Below, piece by piece: positions 1 to 9,568 of a stretch of 64,000 nt of DNA (position 1 is its first letter; every line of letters starts with the position of its first letter). Under the pieces are notes generated by a model. The model ran no database searches, was not told where the DNA came from, and saw only the letters and a program-made list of their open reading frames with translations. This DNA is from Apostichopus japonicus. Lineage: Eukaryota; Echinodermata; Holothuroidea; Aspidochirotida; Stichopodidae. The DNA lies in contig NC_092573.1 of assembly GCF_037975245.1 (NCBI RefSeq), positions 24,209,265 through 24,273,264 on the forward strand, read 5' to 3'. The position numbers and the translations under genes are program-made.

Positions 1-1000
1 AAACTAGTCATTTTCATGGTGGACTTTAAGATAATCTTAGTGTTGATGGACATGAGCCATGAGCTACTCTAATGTATCTTCAAGTAAGAGAAACAGTTTG
101 TTGATAACCCTCACCTTTATGCTACGCACGCAATGCGGCGTGTAGCTGAACAAAAAGAACATGGATTATGTCAGCCGTGTTGTAACTACAAGGAAGAGGG
201 GCTGGGCCTGAGGTTGATGTAAGTAATTGTAACAAGAATCATCGCTACAGTACTGTACCTCTTCCCACATGAAAATAGCAAAATGAGGACGGTTATGATA
301 AGGGGAATGCAATTCATAGGTTAATTATCCTGTTTTTTGTAGAGTAAACAGCAGTTTCCATGGAAATAAATGATTAGCTATTATATCTAGACTCAATGAC
401 ATCATATGAACTATGATGAGTCTCAATTATGACTGACATATTACATTATGAATGGTTTGCTTCAAGCTCAGTAGATTGAAATTTATCCACAGTGATAATC
501 AGTTTATCAGCAGTCTATCAAAGGTCTTGTTTGTATAGAGGAAATAGTTGAGCTATTATAGTAGTATGCAGTTCTTTCTCTTATGCTAACACCTCTGTGG
601 TACAGTAGTACTTAACTAATTATAGTCTGTAATATGTCATGTTATACTCATATACATGATGTAGGCAGGCATACATGCCAACTTAACAGCACACATTTTG
701 CCTTAAATTTTTGTGTCTGTTTAACCTTTAGACTCTTTTTATTCTTGCTCTCTGAACTAGGCGATGTCTTTGCCTGTTGTCTTGATGACAAGTTTCTCAA
801 GCATTGTCTGTACACAGCAACTTACAGACAACCTTTTCATTCATTCCCCTCCAATATTTTCGTTTAGATCCACACCTTAATGTACCTGTAAGTTAAAAAG
901 CAGACACCATTTAATTTACCTGATTTTATCCCTCATTTTGTCCCTAACAGGATTTCATTTCGTGTTTCAACGGCCAAAGCAGTACAATTTCTTTGGAATA
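1..1000 (+). other. Upstream flank, probable 5' intron and 5' UTR of the first LRAT-like gene
   Basis: No convincing coding exon is seen before 951. A strong 3' splice site (pyrimidine tract ending in AACAG at 950) precedes the coding exon, so most of this stretch is probably intron of a gene whose first exon lies to the left of the window. From about 217 onward it matches the flank of the second copy starting near 5843. An internal segment of roughly 90 bases just after the shared TATGACTGACA (about 440-540) is present here and missing from the second copy. Confidence 0.6.
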
Positions 1001-2302
1001 ATGTCTGACAGGGATATTACAATCGTAGAGGGTTGTTCATGTGGCAACAATGACCCATCAAATTTTTGGATTTTAAGAAACACCCAAAAGAATGAAATTT
1101 GGGGTGTCTGCTGCAAGAAGAGAAGCTGTCAGAAAGAATACTTAGTTGATAGATTTGCTAACGAAAACGAAGAACAAGTAATGATTGTCAATGAGGTTCT
1201 GCTATATGCAAATAAGCCTATTGCGTGTCAACTGGATCCAGACTTTCAAGTGAGACTTTCTCGGGAACGTGTGAATAGCTTGGCAGATGTGGAACCGGGT
1301 GATCATGTGGGATTCGACCGATCTTACTTAATCTGGCACCATGCCATAGTTGTGAAGGTTAATGAAGACAGCCTGGTCATTGAAGGCTGGGATGGATTGA
1401 TAACAACACAGCGAGTGAGTGATATCATTGAAGAGAGTGAATTAACACATCTTCACAGGTTCAAGTATTCAGATGACATTGGAAAGAAGAATCCGCCAGA
1501 GTTAGTGCTCGCCAGGTCAAGATCAAGGTTGCACGGAGATGAAGAAGACGCCGGTCTCCCACGTCCATGGGTACTGGAAGAATATGGAGAGCACTATGGA
1601 TTCTTTAATGCTAATTGCGAACACTACAGTACTTATTGTAAGACAGGTCAGAGTAGTTGTAACCAAATCTCGTGGCTTGGGACTAAGTTGAAAGAAGCAT
1701 GTTATGTTTCTATTGGAACAAGTTGCAAATCACTTTTGGCTGATTTCACATTAGAAGTCATTGAAAATTTTGCTCAAGAACTAACGGCAGCTGTTGGAAT
1801 TCACAATTCCCTATTTGAAATGATTGGACTGCTGGGAGTCGTTTTGGTTGAGAGCGGTTCGTTTTGTAGAGCAGTAAGGACTCTTCAGCGGAAACGTCAA
1901 TGTAAAGAGATAGATGAAGAACAATATCGAGAAGAATTGGAGAAGAGAGTAATCGAGTTCTTGCTGGTGGTTGTAGTCGCAGGTGGAGGAGGCATCATCA
2001 TTGCTGCCTGCTACTCCCCTGTGGTGGAAATTCTCCTTTCACCGATACTTGTTATTGGAGCCAAAATGGGCGCTAGATTCATCACACGTTTCATCCCTGA
2101 GAAAGCTCGGAAAGCTTATCAAGAAACATGGGAACTACTAGAAGATACTCTTTTAAATATTAAAAAAAGATTGGAAAACATTAAAAATGGGATAGAAATT
2201 GCAGCACAGAAAGCAGCAAACTTTGTAAGTACTGAAGTATTGCCAGCAATATGCTCAGCCATAGAAGCCATAAGGGAGTTTTTCGCGTGGTTGATCTGCT
2301 GA
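1001..2302 (+). CDS. LRAT-domain (NlpC/P60-like) protein, tandem copy 1
   Basis: Predicted protein of 433 residues in one coding exon. Its central part is an LRAT-type papain-like fold: GDHVGF opens the domain, WHHAIVV supplies the histidine (H113/H114) and NCEHYSTYC supplies the nucleophile (C206). This arrangement is known from LRAT and H-rev107/PLAAT acyltransferases, which act as thiol acyl-transferases or phospholipases on membranes; the actual substrate here is unknown. Residues 1-90 carry a cysteine-rich stretch (CSC, CCKKRSC) I cannot assign. After the domain come about 225 residues without a recognised family. They include a strongly hydrophobic Val/Gly/Ile segment near 318-355, likely membrane-associated, and a helical amphipathic tail. 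I chose ATG 1001 because the reading frame upstream crosses a splice acceptor at 950/951 and the same ATG is conserved in the second copy. Confidence 0.88.
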   Translation: MSDRDITIVEGCSCGNNDPSNFWILRNTQKNEIWGVCCKKRSCQKEYLVDRFANENEEQVMIVNEVLLYANKPIACQLDPDFQVRLSRERVNSLADVEPGDHVGFDRSYLIWHHAIVVKVNEDSLVIEGWDGLITTQRVSDIIEESELTHLHRFKYSDDIGKKNPPELVLARSRSRLHGDEEDAGLPRPWVLEEYGEHYGFFNANCEHYSTYCKTGQSSCNQISWLGTKLKEACYVSIGTSCKSLLADFTLEVIENFAQELTAAVGIHNSLFEMIGLLGVVLVESGSFCRAVRTLQRKRQCKEIDEEQYREELEKRVIEFLLVVVVAGGGGIIIAACYSPVVEILLSPILVIGAKMGARFITRFIPEKARKAYQETWELLEDTLLNIKKRLENIKNGIEIAAQKAANFVSTEVLPAICSAIEAIREFFAWLIC

Positions 2303-2776
2303 CGAAGTTCTGGCATTAATATTTGTGTGGTCTTGACTTGCACAAAGTACTTAACGATTAAGCTTGTGCGTGCCAAAACTTAGAACTATATTGATTGGAT
2401 GGGAAATTCAAGGAACCTTTCAAAATTGCCAAGATAATCTTTGCTCTTTCAAAATGTCAATTCATAAGCCAATAATTTCAACATTAACATTAAAATAAAT
2501 ATGCAAATATTCTCATCTTGACACTATTGCATGCTTTTATTTTACTAATCAATTATACGGTGGAGAGAAAAAAAAGCTGCAAACAATAAGAGGGTATTTA
2601 AAGGGTTATTACACATATTTATGGCGTGATTGCCTGACTATTCTCAAATGTGTTTGAAATTAAGTTTGCTTAAAAGAAACCAAATCTAATATTATGAATC
2701 TTATCTCATGAATAAATATATATATATATATATAGAAACTAGACCTTATTGGGGTTCTTCCATTTCATTACTGCAA

Positions 2777-2805
2777 CTGAAGAAGAGCCGTGTTAACGCT
2801 CGAAA
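2777..2805 (+). other. Hammerhead-core-like stem-loop in a retroelement-like tail
   Basis: CTGAAGA (fits the CUGANGA hammerhead core) is followed by a GAGC/GCTC hairpin and then GAAA. Downstream comes AATAAAG followed by simple repeats, as in the 3' tail of a retroelement. A related motif is at 51029-51058. Stems I and III were not demonstrated, so catalytic function is only a possibility. Confidence 0.35.
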
Positions 2806-2913
2806 TATTTTGTAACTGATTTAACGTTTTAAGTAATAAAGTTGGAACTTACAGTATCATTTTTTCCCCTTTTTCTCTTGTGGATATATATTACTTTCCA
2901 ACACACGCCAACA

Positions 2914-2933
2914 GACACACACACACACACACC

Positions 2934-3024
<91 letters not shown>
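2914..3024. repeat. Compound CA/TA/TG microsatellite
   Basis: A run of (CA)n passes into (TA)n, then (TG)n and (TA)n again. Because (CA)n and (TG)n lie on either side of (TA)n the tract can fold back on itself. All overlapping open frames here are low-complexity artefacts. Confidence 0.97.
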
Positions 3025-3822
3025 CGAGAATAGTATATTTTTGTATTATACATTTAGAGATTACTTAAGTGGCTTGTTCAAGTCTAGCTGTTACATTGAA
3101 ATGAGCTTAATGCATTTAATGCAGAGCACAGAGCTGTGAACCAGATTTCTTTCAACTTCTTCGCCTTAAATGTGGTCATTGTTCACAAAAATGATAACAG
3201 TGGCATAAATCCTAGTTATACGACAAATCGTTCAACATCAGAAGTCATGAATATTGCATTGTGTAAATTTTTGAAAGCCTGCACAACTCCTAGTTGAAAA
3301 GGTTTATTTTTGTAAACAAACATCTAAAAGGGTTACAGTAGACTACTGAACTAACTGAATGAAGAAACAATTGTATATTGATCTCTGTGCTTGCCACGAA
3401 TGCATTTAACTTCTTTAACTTTCACGAATAGACTGTGTTCATTTAAGAGGTCAGACATACTATCAAAACATGAAGTAAAATTAAATTAAATTAAAAAACA
3501 TAAGTTAAGCTTTCAGTTTTCTTTATTTGCATGACTCATACAAGGAAGATACCAAAACAGATAAGTAGGCCTACAATTACGCCTTACTCATTTCCTTCAA
3601 AATCTCAAATAAATTAAAACATGGCAAATCATCATTGGAGGTTGTCGACGTTTGGCAAATAAAATCTTTACTTCTATCAAACTGTCAAATACAACAGTGC
3701 AACCAGTGGACATGATTATTTTTTGACATTCTCAAATTTGTAATCTGATTGCGCAAGAGTGCAGACTTACCTCCTTTCAAGTTGTTACTGAACTCTTCAT
3801 GATAACCCCTTTGGCATGTCAG

Positions 3823-4796
3823 CAAAGTCGGACTGGCGGACCAGCACCGGAAAACGGGAAATTGGCCTGCCCCCCCCCCCACACCATGTCGTGGGCCCTT
3901 CATTTATAAGCCTATTACCATAATATTCATACAGTACAAATTGAGAGGTCACCAGGTCAATACACTAAGGTGTTAATTTCAGATAAAATAATACTTAGAG
4001 GTTCGTTTCAATACACCTTTGCCTAGCACACGAAACCAATATTTGACAATTAGGGGCCTAAATATAGGGGCCCTTTTAATTATTTCTGGAAATGACGGAG
4101 GCTAATTTTCGAAATACATGCATGATAAACATATTACAACAGAAAACATATTTGCCCCCAAAGGTGTGAATTTGAAGGGCGTGTGACGTACCGCGACATA
4201 CAGCTAGCTGCATGTGCAGTCCAGTGGCGTATGCACGGCAAATCACATCTAGTGTATGTGTAGGTAATATACAATATGAGATTGTATTTAAACCGGGCAC
4301 TTCTACTTCTCACCAGTTCATGTTAGACTCAACACCTTTAAGTATATTCTTGTCAATTACTTTGTTGTTCCACATTTTCTCTTATTATATATTTTTTTGC
4401 GGGGTGGAGGTGGCTCTTTTCCAGGCGCGTAGCCAAGGGGGGAGGGGGCGAAGGGGGCAGCCGCCCCCCTTGAGCATCTTTTTAAAACTTTTTTTAAAAC
4501 TTTTTACGATATCGCAAGTATTTTCAAAAGAGAAAATGCTAAGATGCAACTTACAAGCCTGGGAAGTGCCATTTCCAGCGATCTGGGAGGCATTTTCAGC
4601 CAAAATTTTCTTCTAAGCTTCGCGCCATTCATGGTGGCGCTACGCTTAGATAGTTTTCAATGCCGAATCTACAGTTTCGCCCCTCCCTTGGCAAATTCCT
4701 GGCTACGCGCCTACTCTTTTCGATATGTAAGGGTAAGGGGGGGGGGGTGCACTCATGATGAAAATTCCCGGTGACAATTTATATTCACCGCCTCTG
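3823..4796. mobile_element. hAT-like nonautonomous element, occurring only in duplication copy 1
   Basis: The insertion interrupts sequence that is continuous in copy 2 (near 8905-8915). It is flanked by near-identical 8-bp direct repeats, CATGTCAG (3815-3822) and AATGTCAG (4797-4804). Its ends are imperfect inverted repeats: CAAAGTCGG on the left, and CCGCCTCTG on the right whose complement is CAGAGGCGG. An 8-bp duplication and CA start fit the hAT superfamily. It contains a poly-C run and a second nested element (4422-4713). No transposase frame is visible. Confidence 0.65.
4422..4713. mobile_element. 292-bp hAT-type MITE nested in the 3823-4796 element
   Basis: The ends are 14-bp inverted repeats, CAGGCGCGTAGCCA on the left and TGGCTACGCGCCTA on the right, with one terminal mismatch. 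They are flanked by perfect 8-bp target-site duplications CTCTTTTC at 4414-4421 and 4714-4721. The subterminal sequence is a G-rich/C-rich foldback. Size, 8-bp duplication and CAG terminus fit a nonautonomous hAT element; no coding capacity. Confidence 0.88.
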
Positions 4797-5386
4797 AATG
4801 TCAGTGATGACATTATTACTCCTTGAACTCCATCCCCTCCCCAACCCAATATGAATTTATTTTCTGCATAAATAATACTGCACAGGTTGCTTACATTGGC
4901 CAGGGAGCTGCTACTCTAACGCAGCTCCCTGCATTGGCTATATATGAGCTAACATAATGATATAATGCAGGACTGAAGTGGCAATTGCGTAACAAATCCC
5001 GGGAATTACCCTGTATTGTGCAATAGAGATGATGCACATACATATGGAATCTCAAAAGTGCCGTTCAATTGTACTTTTTCATTTAACCACTTTAAACATT
5101 TGTAAACGCAAATTGACTTGCATGCAATCAATTTGTCTACTAAATGAAATTAGGAAGAATTAATATTTTCATAACAAGTAATCTCCCCGTTGTTAATCCT
5201 GCATTATTGTCACAAGTAGATTATAAATACGTTTGTAGGCATCCTTACACCATTCCATTGACTGTCACACAGAATCACCAACCGCTATATAATGTGATGT
5301 ATGTAGCTCATTGAGGTCTTTGTTACTGTGTTTCTTGGCTTCGGATAACGTGCTGTAACCTTTCTGTACAAATAGTTTTCATCCAT

Positions 5387-5467
5387 TATATACACTTCCG
5401 GAAAATTTTACAGATTGAGAGAAGAATCTGCACTAGCCTCGACAGAAATTTAGCCGAAATGTGTCCG
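5387..5467 (+). promoter_or_regulatory. Candidate TATA box and first exon for the second LRAT-like gene
   Basis: TATATACA at 5387-5394 would place transcription start near 5415-5420. About 50 bases further on, a consensus donor (CCG|GTAAGT, exon end 5467) could splice to the acceptor at 6480/6481. The putative exon contains an ATG at 5459 that is not in frame with the main protein and would form a short upstream reading frame. This is inference from signals only; no transcript evidence is available. Confidence 0.4.
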
Positions 5468-5604
5468 GTAAGTTGTCTTCAATGTTCTAACTTTTATGTT
5501 TATAATACAAGCTATTTCACTTATAACACTTGTTCAAAAGATTTGTTAGTGTTACACCAACCATAGTCGAGAACAAAGCCTCAGTCATTTTTCAGATTCG
5601 AACT

Positions 5605-5714
5605 ACAGGTCGACATTTCTGGATTCTCTTGATTACTATTTCAACAGTTCTCTCACACTAAATACATTTAAAAGAAAAGTAAAACAATTCCTACTGTGTA
5701 ATAGTTCAAAATAA
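5605..5714 (+). pseudogene. Possible tail of a LINE reverse transcriptase
   Basis: A short open stretch ends in TLNTFKRKVKQFLL followed closely by a stop. This resembles the extreme carboxyl end of many non-LTR reverse transcriptases, which typically finish with a basic 'FKRKLK-FLL' helix. Only about 35 residues are visible, with no upstream polymerase motifs, so this is at most a truncated relic. Confidence 0.28.
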
Positions 5715-5842
5715 GTTTTTCTTTTCCTTTGTTTCTTGACCTCTTGAATCTCATACCCTGTTTTATTTTGTGTATATAAACTAATTAGGGATCAGACTCA
5801 AAAAGTTTTACTTATTTCTGGTTACTCTACTTCCACCTATTA

Positions 5843-8800
5843 ATGTAAGTAATTGTAACAAGAATCATCGCTACAGTACTGTACCTCTTCCCACATGAAA
5901 ATAGCAACATGCGGACGGTTATGATAAGGGGGAATGCAATTCATAGGCTAATTATTCCGTTTCTTGTAGAGTAAACAGCAGTTTCCATGGAAATAAATGA
6001 TTAGCTATTATATCTAGACTCAATGACATCATATGAACTATGATGAGTCTCAATTATGACTGACAGGAAATAGTTGAGCTATTAGTAGTATGCAGTTCTT
6101 TCTCTTACGCTAACACCTCTGTGGTACAGTAGTACATATAGCCTGTAATACAGTATGTCATGTTATAGTCATATACATGATGTAGGCAGGCATACATGCT
6201 TCAAACTTAACAGCACACATTTTGCCTATTCAATGTGTTGTGTCTGTTTAACCTTTTGACTCCTTTTATTCTTGCTCTCTGACCTAGGCGATGTCTTTGC
6301 CTGTTGTCATAATGACAGTTTATTCAAGTATTGTCTGTACACAGCAACTTACAGACAATCTTTTATAATTCATTCCCCTCCATATTTTTTGTTTAGATCC
6401 ACACCTTAATGTACCTGTAAATTAAAAAGGCATACACCATTTAATTTACCTGATTTTATCCCTCCTTTTGTCCCTAACAGGATTTCATTCCATGTTTCAA
6501 CAACCAAAGCAGCAAAATTTCTATGGAATAATGTCTGACAGGGTTATTACAATCGTAGAGGGTTGTTCATGTGGCAACAATGACTCAGCAAATTTTTGGA
6601 TTTTAAGCAACACCCAAAACAGTGAAATTTGGGGAGTCTGCTGCAAGAAGAGAAGCTGTCAGAAAGAATACTTAGTTGATAGATTTGCTAACGAAAACGA
6701 AGAACAAGTAATGATTGTCAACGAGGTTCTGCTCTATGCAAGTAAACCTATTGCATGTAAACTGGATCCAGACTTTCAAGTGAGACTTTCTCGGGAACGT
6801 GTGAATAGCTTGGCAGATGTGGAACCGGGTGACCATGTGGGATTCGACCGGTCTTACTTGATCTGGCACCATGCCATAGTGGTAAAGGTTAATGAAGACA
6901 GCCTGGTCATTGAAGGCTGGGATGGATTGATAAGAACACAGAGAGTAAGAAAAACTGTGAAAGCAAGTGAGATAACACATCTTCACAGGTTCAAGTATTC
7001 AGATGACATTGGAAAGAAGAATCCGCCAGAGTTAGTGCTCGCCAGGTCAAGATCAAGGTTGCACGGAGATGAAGAAGACGCCGGTCTCCCACGTCCATGG
7101 GTCTTGGAAGAATATGGAGAGCACTATGGATTCTTTAATGCTAATTGCGAACACTACAGTACTTATTGTAAGACAGGTCAGAGTGATTGTAACCAAACTA
7201 AGTGGCTTTGGGTTAAGTTGAAGGAAGCATATTCCGTTTTTATTGGAAAATGTTGGAAATCACTTTTGGCTGATTTCTCAATTGAAACTATTGAATATTT
7301 TGCACAAGAAGTAACGGGAGCTGTCGGAGTTTACAAATCCCTATTTGAGATGATTGGACTGCTGGGAGTTGTTTTGTTAGAGAGTGCCTCCTTGAACCAA
7401 GCGATGTGTGAACTTAAGAAGCAGAGTCAAACAGGAGAGATCAATCAAGAGCAATATCGGGAAGAATTGGGGAAGCGATTGATCGAGTTCATGCTGGTGG
7501 TTGTAGTCGCAGGTGGAGGAGGAATCATCATCGGTAACTGCCTCTCTCCATTAGCAGAAATCCTTATTTCACCCATCCTCATCGTTGGAGCCAAGATTGG
7601 CGCTAGATTCATGACACATTTCATGAGTGAGGAACATTTGAAATGGTATACAGAAAAATGGGAACTAATAGAAGATACTCTTAGAAATATTAAGGAAAGA
7701 TTGATAAGCATTAAAAATGGCATAGTAACTGCAGCACAAAAAGCAGCCAACTTTGTAAGTACTGAAGTATTGCCAGCAATATGCTCAGCCATAGAAGCCA
7801 TAAGGGAGTTTATCGCTTGGTTGATCTGCTGACGAAGTATTGGAAATGATATTTGTGACTTGCACCAAAGTACCTTAAGATTAAGCTTGTGTGTGCAATT
7901 TTAGCAATAAATAGAAATTTGTTGGGACATGTCATGTATATAACTTTAAAATGGCCTAATTATCTTTGCTCTTTCAAAATATTTCAATTTATAAATCTGG
8001 TTATTTCAAGTCAACATTGTCAGAACTACACAGAGCAAGCTAGGTCACGTCATCATAAATTATTCTGACAGCTCTTAAGTTGAGATTACAAGCCAGTTAT
8101 TGACTGCAAAAGTTTGATTAGTTAATAAATGTACCATTTTGAAACTTCCATCATTCTCTTATTCTCAGAGAGTACTGTATAAGAGATTTGAGTGAAACTA
8201 ACAATTAAACTCACATTGCTATGCCCTATCAATGAAGCCATGATTACCAAGTGGATCAAGCAGTACATGTCCTATTTACATGATAGACCATCAAACTCGG
8301 GAGTAATGGACATTGCCTTGTTTAAAAATTTGGAAAAGACTGAATATATCATTTTTCTTTTCTTCCAAATCTAAGCAATGCAACATTCTCAACTCCTAGT
8401 TGAGAGGGTCATTTATGAAAATAAAATCTCTGTTAGAGCTGGTATGACATCTGGACTAGCTATAGAAAAAAAAATGTAACCTTTATCTCTGTGCTTGGCC
8501 TCAAATGCATTAAGTGACTTTCACTGTTAGTGCTCATTTAAGAGGTCATACATTATAAGATATAATTACTACCAAAGAATTATGTCAAATAAACAGGGCA
8601 AAAAAACAAAAATAAGATATGCATTAATATTTCTTTGTTTACATGACTCACCTATTAAAGGAAAGAACCATAACAGTTTATTTCTTTTTAAATTCCTTCA
8701 AAATCTCAAATAGATTATAAAAGTGGAAAATCCTTTAGGATGGTGACATTTGACACACATTTCTTTATACTTCTATCAAAACTCTTCAATACAGCAGTGA

Positions 8801-8998
8801 ACCCAGTTGATGAATATTTTTTTGCATTCTCAAGTCTTCAAATTGATTGTGCAAGAGTGCAGACTTACTTCCTTGTTGTAACTGAACTCTTTGATAACCC
8901 ATTTAACATGTCAGTGGTCACATGTAACATTATTACTCCTTCAAGCCCCTTCCCCCATCTGATATGAATGTATTTTTGGCATGAATACCACTGCACAC
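5843..8998 (+). repeat. Tandem segmental duplication, copy 2
   Basis: Collinear with 217-4885. It carries the second LRAT-like gene. Compared with copy 1 it lacks about 90 bases after 6063, lacks the CA/TA microsatellite, and has an intact empty site where copy 1 received a nested transposon. The rest of 7833-9376 contains only diverged duplicated flank and no other gene that I can see. Confidence 0.85.
6531..7832 (+). CDS. LRAT-domain (NlpC/P60-like) protein, tandem copy 2
   Basis: 433 residues, paralogue of the 1001-2302 gene and of identical length. It keeps the LRAT signatures GDHVGF, WHHAIVV and NCEHYSTYC with the cysteine again at residue 206, so both copies look catalytically intact. 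The first about 220 residues are nearly identical to copy 1, with a short patch of differences around residues 141-152. The segment of about residues 221-400 is clearly more diverged, and the last about 30 residues are again almost identical. The Val/Gly/Ile hydrophobic segment is retained. An additional in-frame ATG exists at 6492, but copy 1 has a valine codon there, so ATG 6531 is preferred. A splice acceptor ends at 6480. Confidence 0.88.
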   Translation: MSDRVITIVEGCSCGNNDSANFWILSNTQNSEIWGVCCKKRSCQKEYLVDRFANENEEQVMIVNEVLLYASKPIACKLDPDFQVRLSRERVNSLADVEPGDHVGFDRSYLIWHHAIVVKVNEDSLVIEGWDGLIRTQRVRKTVKASEITHLHRFKYSDDIGKKNPPELVLARSRSRLHGDEEDAGLPRPWVLEEYGEHYGFFNANCEHYSTYCKTGQSDCNQTKWLWVKLKEAYSVFIGKCWKSLLADFSIETIEYFAQEVTGAVGVYKSLFEMIGLLGVVLLESASLNQAMCELKKQSQTGEINQEQYREELGKRLIEFMLVVVVAGGGGIIIGNCLSPLAEILISPILIVGAKIGARFMTHFMSEEHLKWYTEKWELIEDTLRNIKERLISIKNGIVTAAQKAANFVSTEVLPAICSAIEAIREFIAWLIC

Positions 8999-9376
8999 AA
9001 TGATGAGGGCTTCCAATGTGTTATATTAATTGCAACTTGTATAAAACGGGGTGCCTACTGGTTATATCAGTGCCATATTACGTAATCAGGTAATAAGATA
9101 AATTAATTCTCAAATTAACTTGCTACAGGGGTATTGGTATTCACTAACAGTCATTTAAGAACTGCACATGTGATCAGTTACATTTCATTGTGCCTCAAAC
9201 TCATCTCAGCAGCCCTGGACAAGTCTTTAAAACAGCATTCAAGAAGAGAAACCCTGACCGTACAGGTAAAACCTTTGCATTATCTTTGAAGGTATTAGGC
9301 TGTGTATTCCGACATCCCTAACAGTTTTGTTTCACTATAGATACAAAAAGTCTTCCTAAAATTGAAACCAATTTTG

Positions 9377-9568
9377 TCAACTCTGCTTGGCTTCTTTTGC
9401 TCCTGTACTTGCTGGTACATTTTCTGTATCTGAAGCTTCCTTTTTACTCTTAGCTGATTCGATGATCTGCTTCTCCAAGAGTGGCTTGTAAATGTACAAA
9501 CCCGCGCAAAGTCCAACAACACTGGCTACGAACATCTGTGGTAAAGTGAATAGTCTTGGAATCCTCAT
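9377..9568 (-). CDS. PIGBOS1: PIGBOS1-like single-pass microprotein
   Basis: 63 residues. Residues 8-30 (TLPQMFVASVVGLCAGLYIY) form one hydrophobic helix with small residues, followed by a KPLLEKQ motif and a charged Lys/Glu tail. Vertebrate PIGBOS1 is a 54-residue mitochondrial outer-membrane protein that contacts ER CLCC1 and has the same order: FAQLLFA, a Gly-rich helix, a YIFQPVFEQ-like turn and a charged tail. I place the start at ATG 9568 because a splice acceptor (ACAACAG) lies about 22 bases upstream, so the longer frame to 9625 would enter intron. No PIGB gene was recognised next to it. The assignment rests on a short sequence and is moderate. Confidence 0.66.
   Translation of the reverse strand: MRIPRLFTLPQMFVASVVGLCAGLYIYKPLLEKQIIESAKSKKEASDTENVPASTGAKEAKQS

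Larger units (their letters stand above)
217..4885 (+). repeat. Tandem segmental duplication, copy 1
   Basis: The segment beginning ATGTAAGTAATTG at 217 and ending near the CTGCACA at about 4880 is collinear with 5843-8998. The match covers the 5' flank, the LRAT-like exon, blocks of the 3' flank (about 3240-3310 against 8360-8430; about 3590-3820 against 8695-8910) and a short block at 4805-4880 against 8910-8998. The copies differ by indels, by a microsatellite at 2914-3024 present only here, and by a transposon insertion at 3823-4796 present only here. Confidence 0.85.

Noticed and set aside
2829-3068. Several open frames of 62-74 codons
   Set aside because: They are translations of the CA/TA/TG microsatellite.
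4212-4616. A 134-codon open frame
   Set aside because: It runs into the G-rich foldback of the 292-bp MITE and has no homologue-like features.
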